Positions 45,013-54,393 of a stretch of DNA of 64,000 nucleotides are shown in pieces (within the stretch, counting starts at the first letter, position 1; every line of letters starts with the position of its first letter). The translations under genes were made by a program, and so were the position numbers. Origin of the DNA: Paenibacillus sabuli (GTDB taxonomy: Bacteria > Bacillota > Bacilli > Paenibacillales > Paenibacillaceae); contig NZ_JACXIZ010000006.1 in the NCBI RefSeq assembly GCF_014705605.1, positions 1 through 64,000 on the forward strand. The letters run 5' to 3'. Under the pieces are notes generated by a model that made no database searches, was not told the origin of the DNA, and saw nothing but the letters and a program-made list of their open reading frames with translations.

Positions 45013-45810
45013 ATGAGCAAGCAAGGACGCGTAGCAGACAAGGTCGCCGTCATCACCGGCGGCGGTTCGGGAATCGGCAAGGGTGCGGCCCTGCGGCTGG
45101 CGGAGCAAGGCGCGACGATCTGCATGCTCGACCGGACGGTCGACACCGCGCAGAAGGTGAAGGCGCAGATCGAACAGGCCGGCGGCAAGGCCCTCGTCAT
45201 CGAGACCGACGTCTCCAGGCCGGAGATGGTCGAGCGGGCGATGAAGCAGGTCTACGAGACGTTCGGCAAGATCGACGTGCTCTTCGCCAACGCCGGCATC
45301 AACGGCACCTGGGCGCCGCTGGAGGAGCTGACGCCGGAGGATTGGGATCAGACGCTCACGATCAATCTCAAGGGCACCTTCCTCACCGTCAAGTACGCCG
45401 CCCCATATATGAAGGAAGGCGGCGGCGGCAGCATCGTCATCACCAGCTCGATCAACGGCAACCGCATCTTCTCCAATACCGGCGCGAGCGCCTACAGCGC
45501 CAGCAAGGCCGGCCAGGTCGCCTTCATGAAGATGGTGGCGCTGGAGCTGGCGCCCGATCATATTCGCGTCAACGCCGTCTGTCCGGGCGCGATCGATACG
45601 AATATCGACGACAATACGGACCGCTCCGACACGCTGGACGAGGTCAAGATTCCGGTCAAGTTCCCGGAGGGCAGCGAGCCGCTCGAAGGCCAGCCCGGCA
45701 CGATCGAGCAATGCGGCGATCTGGTGCTCTTCCTGGCCTCGGACGAGTCCTCCCACATTACCGGCACCGACATCTACATCGACGGCGGCAGCTCGCTGCT
45801 GCGAGGCTGA
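45013..45810 (+). CDS. Short-chain dehydrogenase/reductase
   Basis: A 265-residue classical SDR: cofactor motif TGGGSGIGKG, NAGI, catalytic Ser in VITSSINGN, then YSASKAGQ with the Tyr-Lys pair, and PGAIDTN. Asp in LDRTVD after strand 2 suggests NAD(H) preference. It ends with GGSSLLRG as in 3-oxoacyl-reductase-like members. The substrate is unknown. Start ATG 45013 after GAGGGATA. Confidence 0.92.
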   Translation: MSKQGRVADKVAVITGGGSGIGKGAALRLAEQGATICMLDRTVDTAQKVKAQIEQAGGKALVIETDVSRPEMVERAMKQVYETFGKIDVLFANAGINGTWAPLEELTPEDWDQTLTINLKGTFLTVKYAAPYMKEGGGGSIVITSSINGNRIFSNTGASAYSASKAGQVAFMKMVALELAPDHIRVNAVCPGAIDTNIDDNTDRSDTLDEVKIPVKFPEGSEPLEGQPGTIEQCGDLVLFLASDESSHITGTDIYIDGGSSLLRG

Positions 45811-45907
45811 GCCGAGTCGGCAGCTCGGCGTATCTGGTCATCTCGTTGTCTGGTCATCTGGTCATCCGGTTCCACATGTCGAACGTCAGCCGCACTAGCG
45901 TTGTCCG

Positions 45908-45950
45908 AGCCGATCGATCGCCCGAAGCGGGCGTGCGATCGGCTTATTTG
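45908..45950 (+). terminator. Terminator-like hairpin after the SDR gene
   Basis: Outer stem AGCCGATCG/CGATCGGCT, inner stem CGCCCG/CGGGCG, three-base loop, followed by a short T-rich tract. Confidence 0.6.
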
Positions 45951-46021
45951 TTATTCCATTAATCCAAATGGACGCGCCCAATCGGGAATCAGGAGCCCGA
46001 TCCAGTGGGAGGAATCGCACA

Positions 46022-46050
46022 TTGTATCCATGCCCCGGACGCCTTATAAT
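46022..46050 (+). promoter_or_regulatory. Sigma-A-type promoter of the AraC-type regulator gene
   Basis: TTGTAT (46022-46027), 17 bases, TATAAT (46045-46050), 35 bases before the ATG. Confidence 0.75.
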
Positions 46051-46084
46051 GGGAACCATCAGATCATGCCGGGAGGTACTTTTT

Positions 46085-48532
46085 ATGTCTGATTGGAAGC
46101 GCTTTATATTCAGGGTAAGCCCTGCGTCCTGGAGAACTGCAGCAGCGGGCCGGGTGCGCGAGCTGCCGCTGCCACCGGCATCGCGCACAGGGGGCTCCGA
46201 TCCGGAGCCGAATCGCACGGCCTCGCCGACCCTGCAGCGACGCCGCAGCGCCTTCCTGACACTGCTGCTGTCGTTCCTCGCCATCTTCCTCGTGCCAGTG
46301 CTGATCGGCGGTCTGTTCTACGGCCGCATCGAGGGCGCCCTGATCGATCACGCCTCGCGCTCCAACAAGGCAATGCTGGAACAGGTGCGCGTCGCCGTCG
46401 ACGGCCGCGTCAGCGAGATCGAGCAGCTCGCCGCGCAGATCGCGCTCAATCCCAAGCTGCAATGGCTGCTCGACAGCACCGACTATTCGGATTCGCAGGA
46501 CTTGTACCGCTTCATCGAGTTCATGAAGGATCTGGCCCGGTACGGCACGGTCAGCAGCTACATCAACACGTTCTACGTCTACTTCGACAATACCGATACG
46601 ATCCTGACGCCGAGCATGCGCACCGATCCCCACCTCTACTACCACAAGATCGCCGCCTACGACGACATGAGCTACGCCGTCTACCGCGAGCAGGTGCTGC
46701 AGACGTATCATCAGCGCTCCTTCCTGCCCTGGACCGCCTACGAGGGTCGCTCCGGGGTGATCACCTACGTGCAGTCGCTGCCGCTCGGCGAGCGCACCAA
46801 TCCGCAGGGCACGCTCGTCATCCTGATCGACGAGACCCAGATCCGCGAGCTGCTCGATCAGATCGAATGGGTCAACAGCGGCGCGATCTACATCGTGAAC
46901 GAACGCGGCGAAGTCATCATGGCGACGGGCACGGACGAGCCGGACGTCCTCTCTCCCGGGCTGCAGGCGGCGCTGGCCGCCGATTCGCCGGACGCGCCCT
47001 ACGTGACCGCCGCCGGCGAGGAGATGGTCGTCACCTCCGCGATCTCCGCGCAGAACGGCTGGACCTACGTCTCCACGGTACCGCGCGCGATCGTGCTGGA
47101 GCGCGTCAACACGATCAAGACGGCGGCGCTGTGGCTCGTCGCGCTCTGCCTGGCGCTCGGCGCCGCCGGCTCTTACTATATGGCGTATCGGCATTACCGT
47201 CCGCTGCGCGAGCTCGTCCATACGCTCACGCGGGGCGGCCAGGGGACGCACGAACGCTATGCCAACGAATACGACTTCATCCGGCAGTCCTTCGCCGCCG
47301 CCATGGACGAGGAGCGCCGGCTGCGCCGCACGATCTCGCAGCAGACGCCGGTCGTGCAGACCGACTTCCTCTCGCGGCTCGTACGCGGCCACATCGACGC
47401 CTCGGCGGTGACCGAGGGCGAGCTGGCCGCGCTGGGGCTGACCTTCCCGCATGGCCGCTTTTGCGTCATCCTCGCAGATATCGACGACGGCCACGCCTTC
47501 ATGCGCGAGGCCTCGGAGAAGGAATGGGCCTTGCTGCGCTTCGTCATCCGCAATCTCGGCGGCGAGCTGCTCGGCAGCCGCGCGCACGCGATCGAGCTGG
47601 AGCTGGGGCGGGTGCTGTTCCTCGTCAATCTGCCGCAGGACGGGGACGAGGGCGAGCTGCAGATGCGCGCCTTCGCGGGCGAGCTCAGCCAGATCCTGCA
47701 GCAGCGCTTCCGGACGCTCGTCACCCTGGCGATCAGCCGCGTCCACGCCGGGCTGAGCGCAGTCGCCGCCTGCTACGGCGAGGCGATCATGGCGATGGAC
47801 TACAAGCTGATCCGCGGCCGCCACACGGTCATCTATTACGACGACCTGCGGGATCGCATCCGCCATTACTATCATTATCCAGCCGCGACCGAAGGCCAGC
47901 TGATGAACTATGTGCAGAGCGGCGACGCCGCCGGAGCCGAGACGACGCTGGACCAGATCTACGAGGTCAATTTCCATGCCCGCGGCCTGACGCCCGAGAT
48001 GGGCAAGTGCCTGTTCTTCAATCTGACCAGCACCCTGCTCAAGGCGGCCAGCGCGGTCAACCTGGACGAACCGCCGCGACCAGCGGACAGTCCCGATCCG
48101 ATCAAGCTGATCTCGGACAGCGCCACCGCCGAGGAGATGCTGGCGCATACCAAGACGCTGTTCCGCATGCTCTGCGAGCAGGTGCGCAGCCAGCGGCCGA
48201 GCCCCGGGGAGCGCTTGTACCGCAGCATGCTCGATTACATCGAGGCCGAGTACCCGAGCAGCAATCTGAGTCTGACTTCGATTGCCGATCATTTCGCGCT
48301 CAATGCCTCTTACGTGTCGGCCTTCTTCAAAAAGCACAGCGGCGAGAACCTGTCCGACTCCATCACACGGCGGCGCATCGAAGCGTGCAAGGCGCTGCTC
48401 GCCGACCCGTCGCTGACGATCTCCGACATTGCCGGACGGGTCGGCTACGCCAACAGCGTCGGCCTGATTCGCGTGTTCAAAAAAATCGAGGGCATCACGC
48501 CCGGCCAGTACCGCAGCAACCATTTCCAATGA
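46085..48532 (+). CDS. Membrane-anchored AraC-family regulator with extracellular sensor
   Basis: An 815-residue one-component regulator common beside LplBC-type transporters. A membrane span (~54-75) precedes an extracellular Cache-like domain (~76-340); a second span (~343-365) leads to a linker and cytoplasmic region. The C-terminal ~100 residues are the AraC DNA-binding domain (LSLTSIADHFALNASYVSAFF and LTISDIAGRVGYANSVGLIRVF). ATG 46085 follows GGGAGGT. It probably senses a sugar outside the cell and activates the downstream transporter genes directly, without a phosphorelay. Confidence 0.9.
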   Translation: MSDWKRFIFRVSPASWRTAAAGRVRELPLPPASRTGGSDPEPNRTASPTLQRRRSAFLTLLLSFLAIFLVPVLIGGLFYGRIEGALIDHASRSNKAMLEQVRVAVDGRVSEIEQLAAQIALNPKLQWLLDSTDYSDSQDLYRFIEFMKDLARYGTVSSYINTFYVYFDNTDTILTPSMRTDPHLYYHKIAAYDDMSYAVYREQVLQTYHQRSFLPWTAYEGRSGVITYVQSLPLGERTNPQGTLVILIDETQIRELLDQIEWVNSGAIYIVNERGEVIMATGTDEPDVLSPGLQAALAADSPDAPYVTAAGEEMVVTSAISAQNGWTYVSTVPRAIVLERVNTIKTAALWLVALCLALGAAGSYYMAYRHYRPLRELVHTLTRGGQGTHERYANEYDFIRQSFAAAMDEERRLRRTISQQTPVVQTDFLSRLVRGHIDASAVTEGELAALGLTFPHGRFCVILADIDDGHAFMREASEKEWALLRFVIRNLGGELLGSRAHAIELELGRVLFLVNLPQDGDEGELQMRAFAGELSQILQQRFRTLVTLAISRVHAGLSAVAACYGEAIMAMDYKLIRGRHTVIYYDDLRDRIRHYYHYPAATEGQLMNYVQSGDAAGAETTLDQIYEVNFHARGLTPEMGKCLFFNLTSTLLKAASAVNLDEPPRPADSPDPIKLISDSATAEEMLAHTKTLFRMLCEQVRSQRPSPGERLYRSMLDYIEAEYPSSNLSLTSIADHFALNASYVSAFFKKHSGENLSDSITRRRIEACKALLADPSLTISDIAGRVGYANSVGLIRVFKKIEGITPGQYRSNHFQ

Positions 48533-48534
48533 AC

Positions 48535-48586
48535 GGATTACCCGCCCAAAGAACGGATAATCCCCGATCCAAAGCGCGGATAACCG
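48535..48586 (+). promoter_or_regulatory. Three direct repeats, candidate AraC-type binding sites
   Basis: CGGATTACC (48535-48543), CGGATAATCC (48555-48564) and CGGATAACC (48578-48586) occur at about two-turn spacing, just after the regulator gene and upstream of the binding-protein gene. AraC-type regulators bind tandem direct repeats, so these are likely activator sites. Confidence 0.5.
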
Positions 48587-48687
48587 ATCGCGAGGATGTG
48601 GGATAGCCGTCTGCGGGGGCGACGATTATGCTGAAGACAGATCGCAAGATCGCATTCATCACAATCGAAAAAGGGAGGCTACACACG

Positions 48688-50361
48688 ATGATGAAGACGC
48701 TTACGAGCCGTTCGATGCTCCTGCTGGCCGCCGCCGCGCTGGTGCTGGCGCTGCTCGCCGGCTGCTCCGGGGGAGATAACGCGAGCGGCACCAACGATGG
48801 TGCCGCGTCTGGCGATTCCGATGGCAACACCGGCGCCGCCGGCAACGGGGAAGCAGCGGATGTCGAATATCCCGCGCAAATTACGTATTGGACGACCATC
48901 GTCGATCACATCAAAGGCAGCGTCACGAGCCTGAACGAGGTGTCGCTGTATCAGGAGCTGGAGCGCATCACCGGCACGAAGGTCGACTTCAAGCATCCGA
49001 GCGGCGAGGGCGAGCAGGTGACCGAGCAGCTCAACCTGATGATCGCCTCGCAGAATCTGCCCGACGTCGTCGAGACGAACTGGCTGACGATCCCGCGCGG
49101 ACCGGAGAATGCCATCCAGGAGGGCACGATTCTGCGGCTCAACGAGCTAATCGAGCAGCACGCCCCCAACTTCCGCAAGTACCTCGACGAGCATCCCGAG
49201 GTGGAGAAGATGATCAAGACCGACGAGGGCAGCATCTACGGCTTCCCGTTCATCCGCGGCGACGAGCAGCTGATGGTGTTCAACGGACCGATCATCCGCA
49301 AGGACTGGCTCGAAGCCGTCGGCAAGGAGATGCCGACCACGATCGACGAATGGGAGGATGTCCTGACCGCCTTCCGCGACGACGATCCCAACGGCAACGG
49401 GCAGCAAGACGAGATCCCGTTCTTCGTCAAGTACGACGGCAACGTGAAGAGTCCCGGCCTGAATAATTTCATCGGCAGCTTCGGCATCGCCGCCCAGTTC
49501 TACCAGGTGGACGGCAAGGTCCAGTATGGCGAGATTCAGCCCGAATTCAAGGAATTCCTGACCGTGCTCAGCCGCTGGTACGAGGAGGGGCTGCTCGATC
49601 CGGACTTCGCCGCCACCGACGGCAGCCTCAAGGACGCCAAGGTAACCGGCAACCAGCTCGGGGCGTTCTACGGCTATGCCGGCAGCGGCATCGGCCGCTA
49701 CACCGGTCTGATGGAGAAGGACTATCCGGAGGCGGAGCTGTATCCGACCCCTTATGCGAGTCTGGAAAAAGGAAAAGTCGCGCCTCTCGGCCAGCGCGAC
49801 AGCGCCTACTCCGGCGGCTACACGGCCGCCATCACAGGCAAGGCCAAAAATCCCGAGCAGATCGTCAAGTGGCTCGATTTTGCCTACAGCGAGGAAGGCC
49901 ATATGCTGTTCAACTTCGGCAAGGAAGGCGTCTCCTACGAGATGATCGACGGCTACCCGACCTATACCGAGACGATCATGAACAACCCCGACGGGCTCAA
50001 CGTCTCGCAGGCGATGAGCATGCACTTCCGCTCCGCCTACGGCGGCCCGTTCATCCAGGATAAGCGCTACATCGAGCAATACATGCAGATGGATGCGCAG
50101 AAGGAAGCGGTGAAAATCTGGAGCGAGCCGGAAAACAAAATTCAGATGCCGCCGGTGACGATGACCGCTGAAGAGAATCAGCAATTCGCCTCCATCATGA
50201 CCGATCTGAACACGTACTCCGACGAAATGGTGACCAAATTCATCATGGGCGTGGAGCCGCTGACCAGCTTCGACCAATACGTCGAGACGCTGAAGGGCAT
50301 GGGCATCGAGCAGGCGATCCAGATCCAGCAAGCCGCTCTCGACCGCTATAATCAGCGGTAA
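48688..50361 (+). CDS. Sugar ABC transporter substrate-binding lipoprotein
   Basis: A 557-residue long-form solute-binding protein from ATG 48688 (GGGAGG nine bases upstream). The signal peptide ends in ALLAGC with the lipid-attachment Cys at residue 26, followed by a Gly/Ser/Asn-rich linker. Typical segments are YWTTIVDHIKGS and NLPDVVETNWLT. It captures a carbohydrate at the surface and passes it to the two permeases encoded 740 bases downstream. Confidence 0.93.
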   Translation: MMKTLTSRSMLLLAAAALVLALLAGCSGGDNASGTNDGAASGDSDGNTGAAGNGEAADVEYPAQITYWTTIVDHIKGSVTSLNEVSLYQELERITGTKVDFKHPSGEGEQVTEQLNLMIASQNLPDVVETNWLTIPRGPENAIQEGTILRLNELIEQHAPNFRKYLDEHPEVEKMIKTDEGSIYGFPFIRGDEQLMVFNGPIIRKDWLEAVGKEMPTTIDEWEDVLTAFRDDDPNGNGQQDEIPFFVKYDGNVKSPGLNNFIGSFGIAAQFYQVDGKVQYGEIQPEFKEFLTVLSRWYEEGLLDPDFAATDGSLKDAKVTGNQLGAFYGYAGSGIGRYTGLMEKDYPEAELYPTPYASLEKGKVAPLGQRDSAYSGGYTAAITGKAKNPEQIVKWLDFAYSEEGHMLFNFGKEGVSYEMIDGYPTYTETIMNNPDGLNVSQAMSMHFRSAYGGPFIQDKRYIEQYMQMDAQKEAVKIWSEPENKIQMPPVTMTAEENQQFASIMTDLNTYSDEMVTKFIMGVEPLTSFDQYVETLKGMGIEQAIQIQQAALDRYNQR

Positions 50362-50372
50362 TCGGCGGTGAC

Positions 50373-50836
50373 AAGGCGAAACGGCGCGGCCGTCTATTAA
50401 CGGCCGAGTCAGTTTCGTTCCGCGAAATCGAGCGCCTGGTCCTGCAAGCGAAGCGCAGGGCACGCTCGATTTCAAGGCGAAACGGCGCGGCCGTCTATTA
50501 ACGGCCGAGTCAGTTTCGTTCCGCGAAATCGAGCGCCTGGTCCTGCAAGCGAAGCGCAGGGCACGCTCGATTTCAAGGCGAAACGGCGCGGCCGTCTATT
50601 AACGGCCGATCAGTTTCGTTCCGCGAAATCAAGCTCCTGGTCCTGCAGGTGAAGCGCAGGGCACGCTCGATTTCAAGGCGAAACGGCGCAGCCGTCTATT
50701 AACGGCCGAGTCAGTTTCGTTCCGCGAAATCGAGCGCCTGGTCCTGCAGGTGAAGCGCAGGACTGCTCGATTTCAAGGCGAAACGGCGCGGCCGTCTATT
50801 AACGGCCGAGTCAGTTTCGTTCCGCGAAATCGAGCG
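50373..50836 (+). repeat. Array of five ~100-base repeats, family A
   Basis: Units start with AAGGCGAAACGG at 50373, 50474, 50575, 50675 and 50775; the spacing is 101, 101, 100 and 100 bases and the last unit is truncated. Each unit holds two potential hairpins: one around GGCCGT-N6-ACGGCC flanked by CGAAAC/GTTTCG, and one formed by GAAATCGAGCG with CGCTCGATTTC. Units differ at only a few positions, indicating recent duplication. The array begins 12 bases after the binding-protein stop. Confidence 0.92.
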
Positions 50837-50879
50837 CTAACGGACATAGGAGGCGCTAAGCGTCGCTGGTGTCCGTTAG
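50837..50879. repeat. Dispersed repeat, family B
   Basis: A perfect inverted repeat CTAACGGACA ... TGTCCGTTAG with an inner GCGCT/AGCG hairpin, abutting the family-A array. Its reverse complement matches the element at 41863. Confidence 0.7.
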
Positions 50880-50887
50880 ATTGACGA

Positions 50888-51075
50888 GATCGGCTAGATC
50901 CGTTAGATCGGCTAGATCGATTAGATCGTGTAGTTCGTCTCGACCTCTTGGTCTCGCTTGAGCTTGCTCGGTCTAGCTCAGGATTTCTCAGCCTATCTCA
51001 CTCTAGTTCAGTCTAGCTCGGGCTCACCCGGTCTTACTCAGACTCACGCGGGCCCACTCGAACTTGCCCGTCCCA
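50888..51075. repeat. Short degenerate repeats
   Basis: Five units of a 9-base repeat (GATC plus five bases ending in TA, 50888-50932) are followed by about 100 bases of degenerate ~10-base words such as CTCGGTCTAG, CTCAG and TCACTC. No gene, promoter or terminator is evident between here and the permease gene. Confidence 0.6.
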
Positions 51076-51100
51076 TGTTTCGAAGAAGGAGGCATCCATC

Positions 51101-52072
51101 ATGGCTCAGCTCCAACGCCCCGGCGCGCCGAACCCGCAGCAGCAGAAGACGTTCGCGAGCGACCGCTTCGGCCGCCGCGTCATCCGCGACTTCAAAATAA
51201 ATCGCACCATCTATCTCATGCTGCTGCCGGTGCTCGTCTACTACATCATCTTTCAGTACGGTCCGATGTACGGGCTGCAGATCGCCTTCAAAAATTACAT
51301 CCCGTCCAAGGGCTTTACCGGCAGCCCGTGGGTCGGCTTCGACCATTTCGTCGCGTTTTTCAACAGCTTCTACTTCTGGCGGCTGCTCGGCAATACGCTG
51401 CTGCTCAGCTTCTACAGTCTGCTGTTCTTCTTCCCCGCCGGCATCGTGCTGGCGCTGCTGCTCAACGAGATCGGCAACCCGCGCTTCAAGCGGACGATCC
51501 AGACGATCACGTACATGCCGCACTTCATCTCGCTCGTCGTCATCGTCGGCATGATGGTCGATTTCCTGTCGACGAATGGGCTGATCAACAACCTGCTCGG
51601 CCAGATCGGCATCGGGCCGGTGCCGTTCATGCGCGATCCGGGCTGGTTCCGCACGCTGTTCATCGGCTCGGATCTATGGCAGAACATCGGCTGGAGCTCG
51701 ATCATCTTCCTCGCTGCGATCAGCAATATCGATCCGGCGCTGTACGAGGCCTCGCGCATCGACGGCGCGAGCCGCTTCCGCCAGGCGATGCACATCACCT
51801 TCCCCGGCATCCTGCCGACGGTGACGATCCTGCTCATCCTGTTCATCGGCCGCTTCATGACCGTCGGCGCGGAGAAGATCCTGCTCATGTACAATCCCGT
51901 CACGTACGAGACCGCGGATGTCATTCAGACGTACGTGTACCGCAAGGGCATCCTGCAGGCGGACTTCAGCTACAGCGCCGCGATCGGGCTGTTCAATGCG
52001 ATGATCAGCTTCACGCTGCTCGTGCTGGCCAACGCCATCGCGCGGCGGCTGGGCGAATCGAGACTATGGTAA
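51101..52072 (+). CDS. Sugar ABC transporter permease, LplB/YteP type
   Basis: A 323-residue permease with six predicted spans. EAA loop: EASRIDGASRFRQAMHITFPGI. ATG 51101 follows AAGGAGG. It forms a channel with the permease encoded ten bases downstream. It is preceded by the 740-base repeat region after the binding-protein gene. Confidence 0.93.
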   Translation: MAQLQRPGAPNPQQQKTFASDRFGRRVIRDFKINRTIYLMLLPVLVYYIIFQYGPMYGLQIAFKNYIPSKGFTGSPWVGFDHFVAFFNSFYFWRLLGNTLLLSFYSLLFFFPAGIVLALLLNEIGNPRFKRTIQTITYMPHFISLVVIVGMMVDFLSTNGLINNLLGQIGIGPVPFMRDPGWFRTLFIGSDLWQNIGWSSIIFLAAISNIDPALYEASRIDGASRFRQAMHITFPGILPTVTILLILFIGRFMTVGAEKILLMYNPVTYETADVIQTYVYRKGILQADFSYSAAIGLFNAMISFTLLVLANAIARRLGESRLW

Positions 52073-52082
52073 GGAGGCGGTA

Positions 52083-52961
52083 ATGATGCACAAAACAATC
52101 GGAGAACGCGCCTTTGACGGCTTCAATGCCGCGCTCATGGTCGCACTCGCGCTGGTGACGCTGTACCCGCTCGTCTTCGTGCTGTTCGCCTCGCTCAGCG
52201 ATCCGAACGCCGTCGTGCAGAATCGGGGGCTGCTCCTGTACCCGAAGGGACTGACGCTGGAGGCGTACAAGCTCGTCTTCGCCAACCCAAACATCGCCAC
52301 CGCTTACGTCAACACCCTGATCTACGTCGTCTGCGGCACCGCCGTCAACATCGTCATGACCTCGCTCGGCGCCTACGCGCTGTCGCGGCGCAACGTAATG
52401 TGGAAAAACACGATCATGTTCCTGATCGTGTTCACGATGTTCTTCGAGGGCGGACTGATCCCGCTCTACCTGCTCGTGGGCAATCTCGGCATGCTCGACT
52501 CGCGGCTGGCGCTGATCATCCCGACGGCGGTGAGCGCATTCAACCTGATCATCATGCGCACCGCCTTCCAGGGCGTGCCGGTCAGCCTCGAGGAGTCGGC
52601 GCGGCTGGACGGCGCCAGCGACTGGACGATCCTGGCCCGCGTCGTGCTGCCGCTGTCGCTGCCGGTCGTCGCGGTCATGGTGCTGTTCTACGGCGTATAC
52701 CACTGGAACTCCTGGTTCCCGGCGATGATCTACCTGCAGACGCGCGAGCTGTTCCCACTGCAGCTCATTCTGCGCGAGATCCTGATCGCCAACGACACGG
52801 GCAGCATGATCGGTTCCGTCGCCAGCAGCGACTCGATGCCGATCGGCGAGACGATCAAGTACGCCACGATCATTGTCGCCACGCTGCCGATCCTGTTCCT
52901 GTATCCGTTCCTGCAGAAGTACTTCGTGAAGGGCGTCATGATCGGCGCGGTCAAGGAGTAG
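52083..52961 (+). CDS. Sugar ABC transporter permease, LplC/YtcP type
   Basis: A 292-residue permease, six predicted spans, EAA loop EESARLDGASDWTILARVVLPL, ending in FLQKYFVKGVMIGAVKE. ATG 52083 follows GGAGGCGGTA. Last gene of the transporter operon; no ATPase gene follows, so a shared ATPase is required. Confidence 0.93.
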   Translation: MMHKTIGERAFDGFNAALMVALALVTLYPLVFVLFASLSDPNAVVQNRGLLLYPKGLTLEAYKLVFANPNIATAYVNTLIYVVCGTAVNIVMTSLGAYALSRRNVMWKNTIMFLIVFTMFFEGGLIPLYLLVGNLGMLDSRLALIIPTAVSAFNLIIMRTAFQGVPVSLEESARLDGASDWTILARVVLPLSLPVVAVMVLFYGVYHWNSWFPAMIYLQTRELFPLQLILREILIANDTGSMIGSVASSDSMPIGETIKYATIIVATLPILFLYPFLQKYFVKGVMIGAVKE

Positions 52962-53133
52962 CGAGCTTCTCGCGGACCGCCAAGGGAGAGCAATGTTGGA
53001 GCAATGTGTATGCGGAGCCTCAGAGTGCGGCAATGTGCGGTCCCGCCTGACGGCGAAGCAGGCGGTGGCTTCACCGGCGTGTAGGCAGCAAGGCCGTCGC
53101 TTTTGCAAAGGTCATGGGCGAGTGCTCGCCGGG

Positions 53134-53219
53134 CGCCGATTTAAGCGCGCTTTGCGAGCCTGCGGCGCCGCAGGCTCGCCGCGCCGATTCAAGCGCGTAT
53201 GGCGAGCTTGAATCGGCGC
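53134..53219. repeat. Two strong palindromes between convergent genes
   Basis: A perfect 26-base palindrome at 53154-53179 (GCGAGCC...GGCTCGC) is followed by a 14-base-pair stem (53181-53194 / 53206-53219) with an 11-base loop. The word GCGCCGATT(T/C)AAGCGCG occurs at 53134 and 53181. There is no T tract; they may act as transcript ends in both directions. Confidence 0.75.
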
Positions 53220-53227
53220 CGTCATGC

Positions 53228-54292
53228 TCAGATGAGCCCGGGCGCCCCTGGCGAGTCGTCGCCGTGCGAGCCGTCGTCGCCGTGCGGGTCGCGGTCGCCG
53301 GACGCATCGTCCGCCCCGGCGGCGCGCAGCGCTGTGCAGCGCAGCCGCTCGGCGAGCGCGTAGAGCAGCTCCAGCTGGCTCAGCTCCAGCCGCTGGCCGC
53401 GCGAGGTGTGCGCTGGCCGGGACGTCTCGCCGCCGTCCAGCGTCAGCACGTCGCCGCTGCCTCCGCTGCCGCCGAGCGCGCTGCGCCAGCGCTCGAGCAG
53501 CAGCCGCTTGGACGCCTCCGACAGCCGCGCGATCTCGTGCCGCGAGTGCAGCAGCACGTCGATGCATACGGTCATCTCGCGGCATTGACTGACTGCATCG
53601 CGCAGCCGCAGCATGTGCCGCAGCTCGGCCAGCGGTCGCCGCCGGATGCGATGATCGTCGACATAGTAGCCGATCAGCACGAGCGCCTGGGCGCACTGGC
53701 GCTTGATCGCAGCATGCCGATCCAATAGATGCGCTGTGGCAGCGGCCGACTTGGGCTCCAGCAGCGCATGGACAGTCAGGTCGGCGAGCTCGAGCGTATG
53801 CGTCGCAATCGGCGGCGCCGTCTCCAGGATCGGGCGGCGGTAATTCGGCGGAAAGACGAGCAGGTTGATGACCGAGGAGACGACGATTCCGGTCGTCGTC
53901 GTCCCGAGCCGAATGGCAAAGTCGTGCAAATAGTGCACGTCCGTATAAGTAATCATATTGACCGCTGTCAGCGTGGCGACGACAATCGAGTCATTCCAGC
54001 GCAACAGGTGGCAGACGTAGATCGTGGCCAGCGCGGACAGCGCATAGGTCAGCGGCTGAGGGCCGAGCGCGTAGTCGAACACCATCGCAAAGAAGGCCCC
54101 GATCGCGGCGGACGGCAGACGAATCGCGCCCTTGCGAAAGGAAGCCTTGATCGTCGGCTCGATCGTCACCATCGCCGAGATGACCGCGAAGATGGCCGGC
54201 AATCCGAGCCAGTCGCAAATTTGCGCCGTCACAAAAATCGCGGCGCCGGTTTTGATAATGCGTTTGCCAAAGCGGTGGCGTGTAAAGCGCAT
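53228..54292 (-). CDS. Aromatic-acid exporter-like (FUSC/ArAE) membrane protein
   Basis: A 354-residue protein. About four to five predicted spans lie in residues ~12-150 (GAAIFVTAQICDWLGLPAIF, AAIGAFFAMVFDYALG), with the conserved FPPNYRRP after the last. A helical cytoplasmic domain follows to ~310 and a Asp/Gly/His-rich tail ends the protein. This is the layout of the Bacillus YgaE-like ArAE family. Role in efflux of aromatic acids is inferred from the family name only. The stop lies next to the palindromes. Confidence 0.8.
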   Translation of the reverse strand: MRFTRHRFGKRIIKTGAAIFVTAQICDWLGLPAIFAVISAMVTIEPTIKASFRKGAIRLPSAAIGAFFAMVFDYALGPQPLTYALSALATIYVCHLLRWNDSIVVATLTAVNMITYTDVHYLHDFAIRLGTTTTGIVVSSVINLLVFPPNYRRPILETAPPIATHTLELADLTVHALLEPKSAAATAHLLDRHAAIKRQCAQALVLIGYYVDDHRIRRRPLAELRHMLRLRDAVSQCREMTVCIDVLLHSRHEIARLSEASKRLLLERWRSALGGSGGSGDVLTLDGGETSRPAHTSRGQRLELSQLELLYALAERLRCTALRAAGADDASGDRDPHGDDGSHGDDSPGAPGLI

Positions 54293-54393
54293 GCTGCAAT
54301 CCCTCCGCTAGTAATGGTACCGCAAGGACAGCGAATCAGGCAAGCTCCAGCTTAGCTGCAAAGCGAATCAGTTGGCGCCATCCTTTGGCCGCG

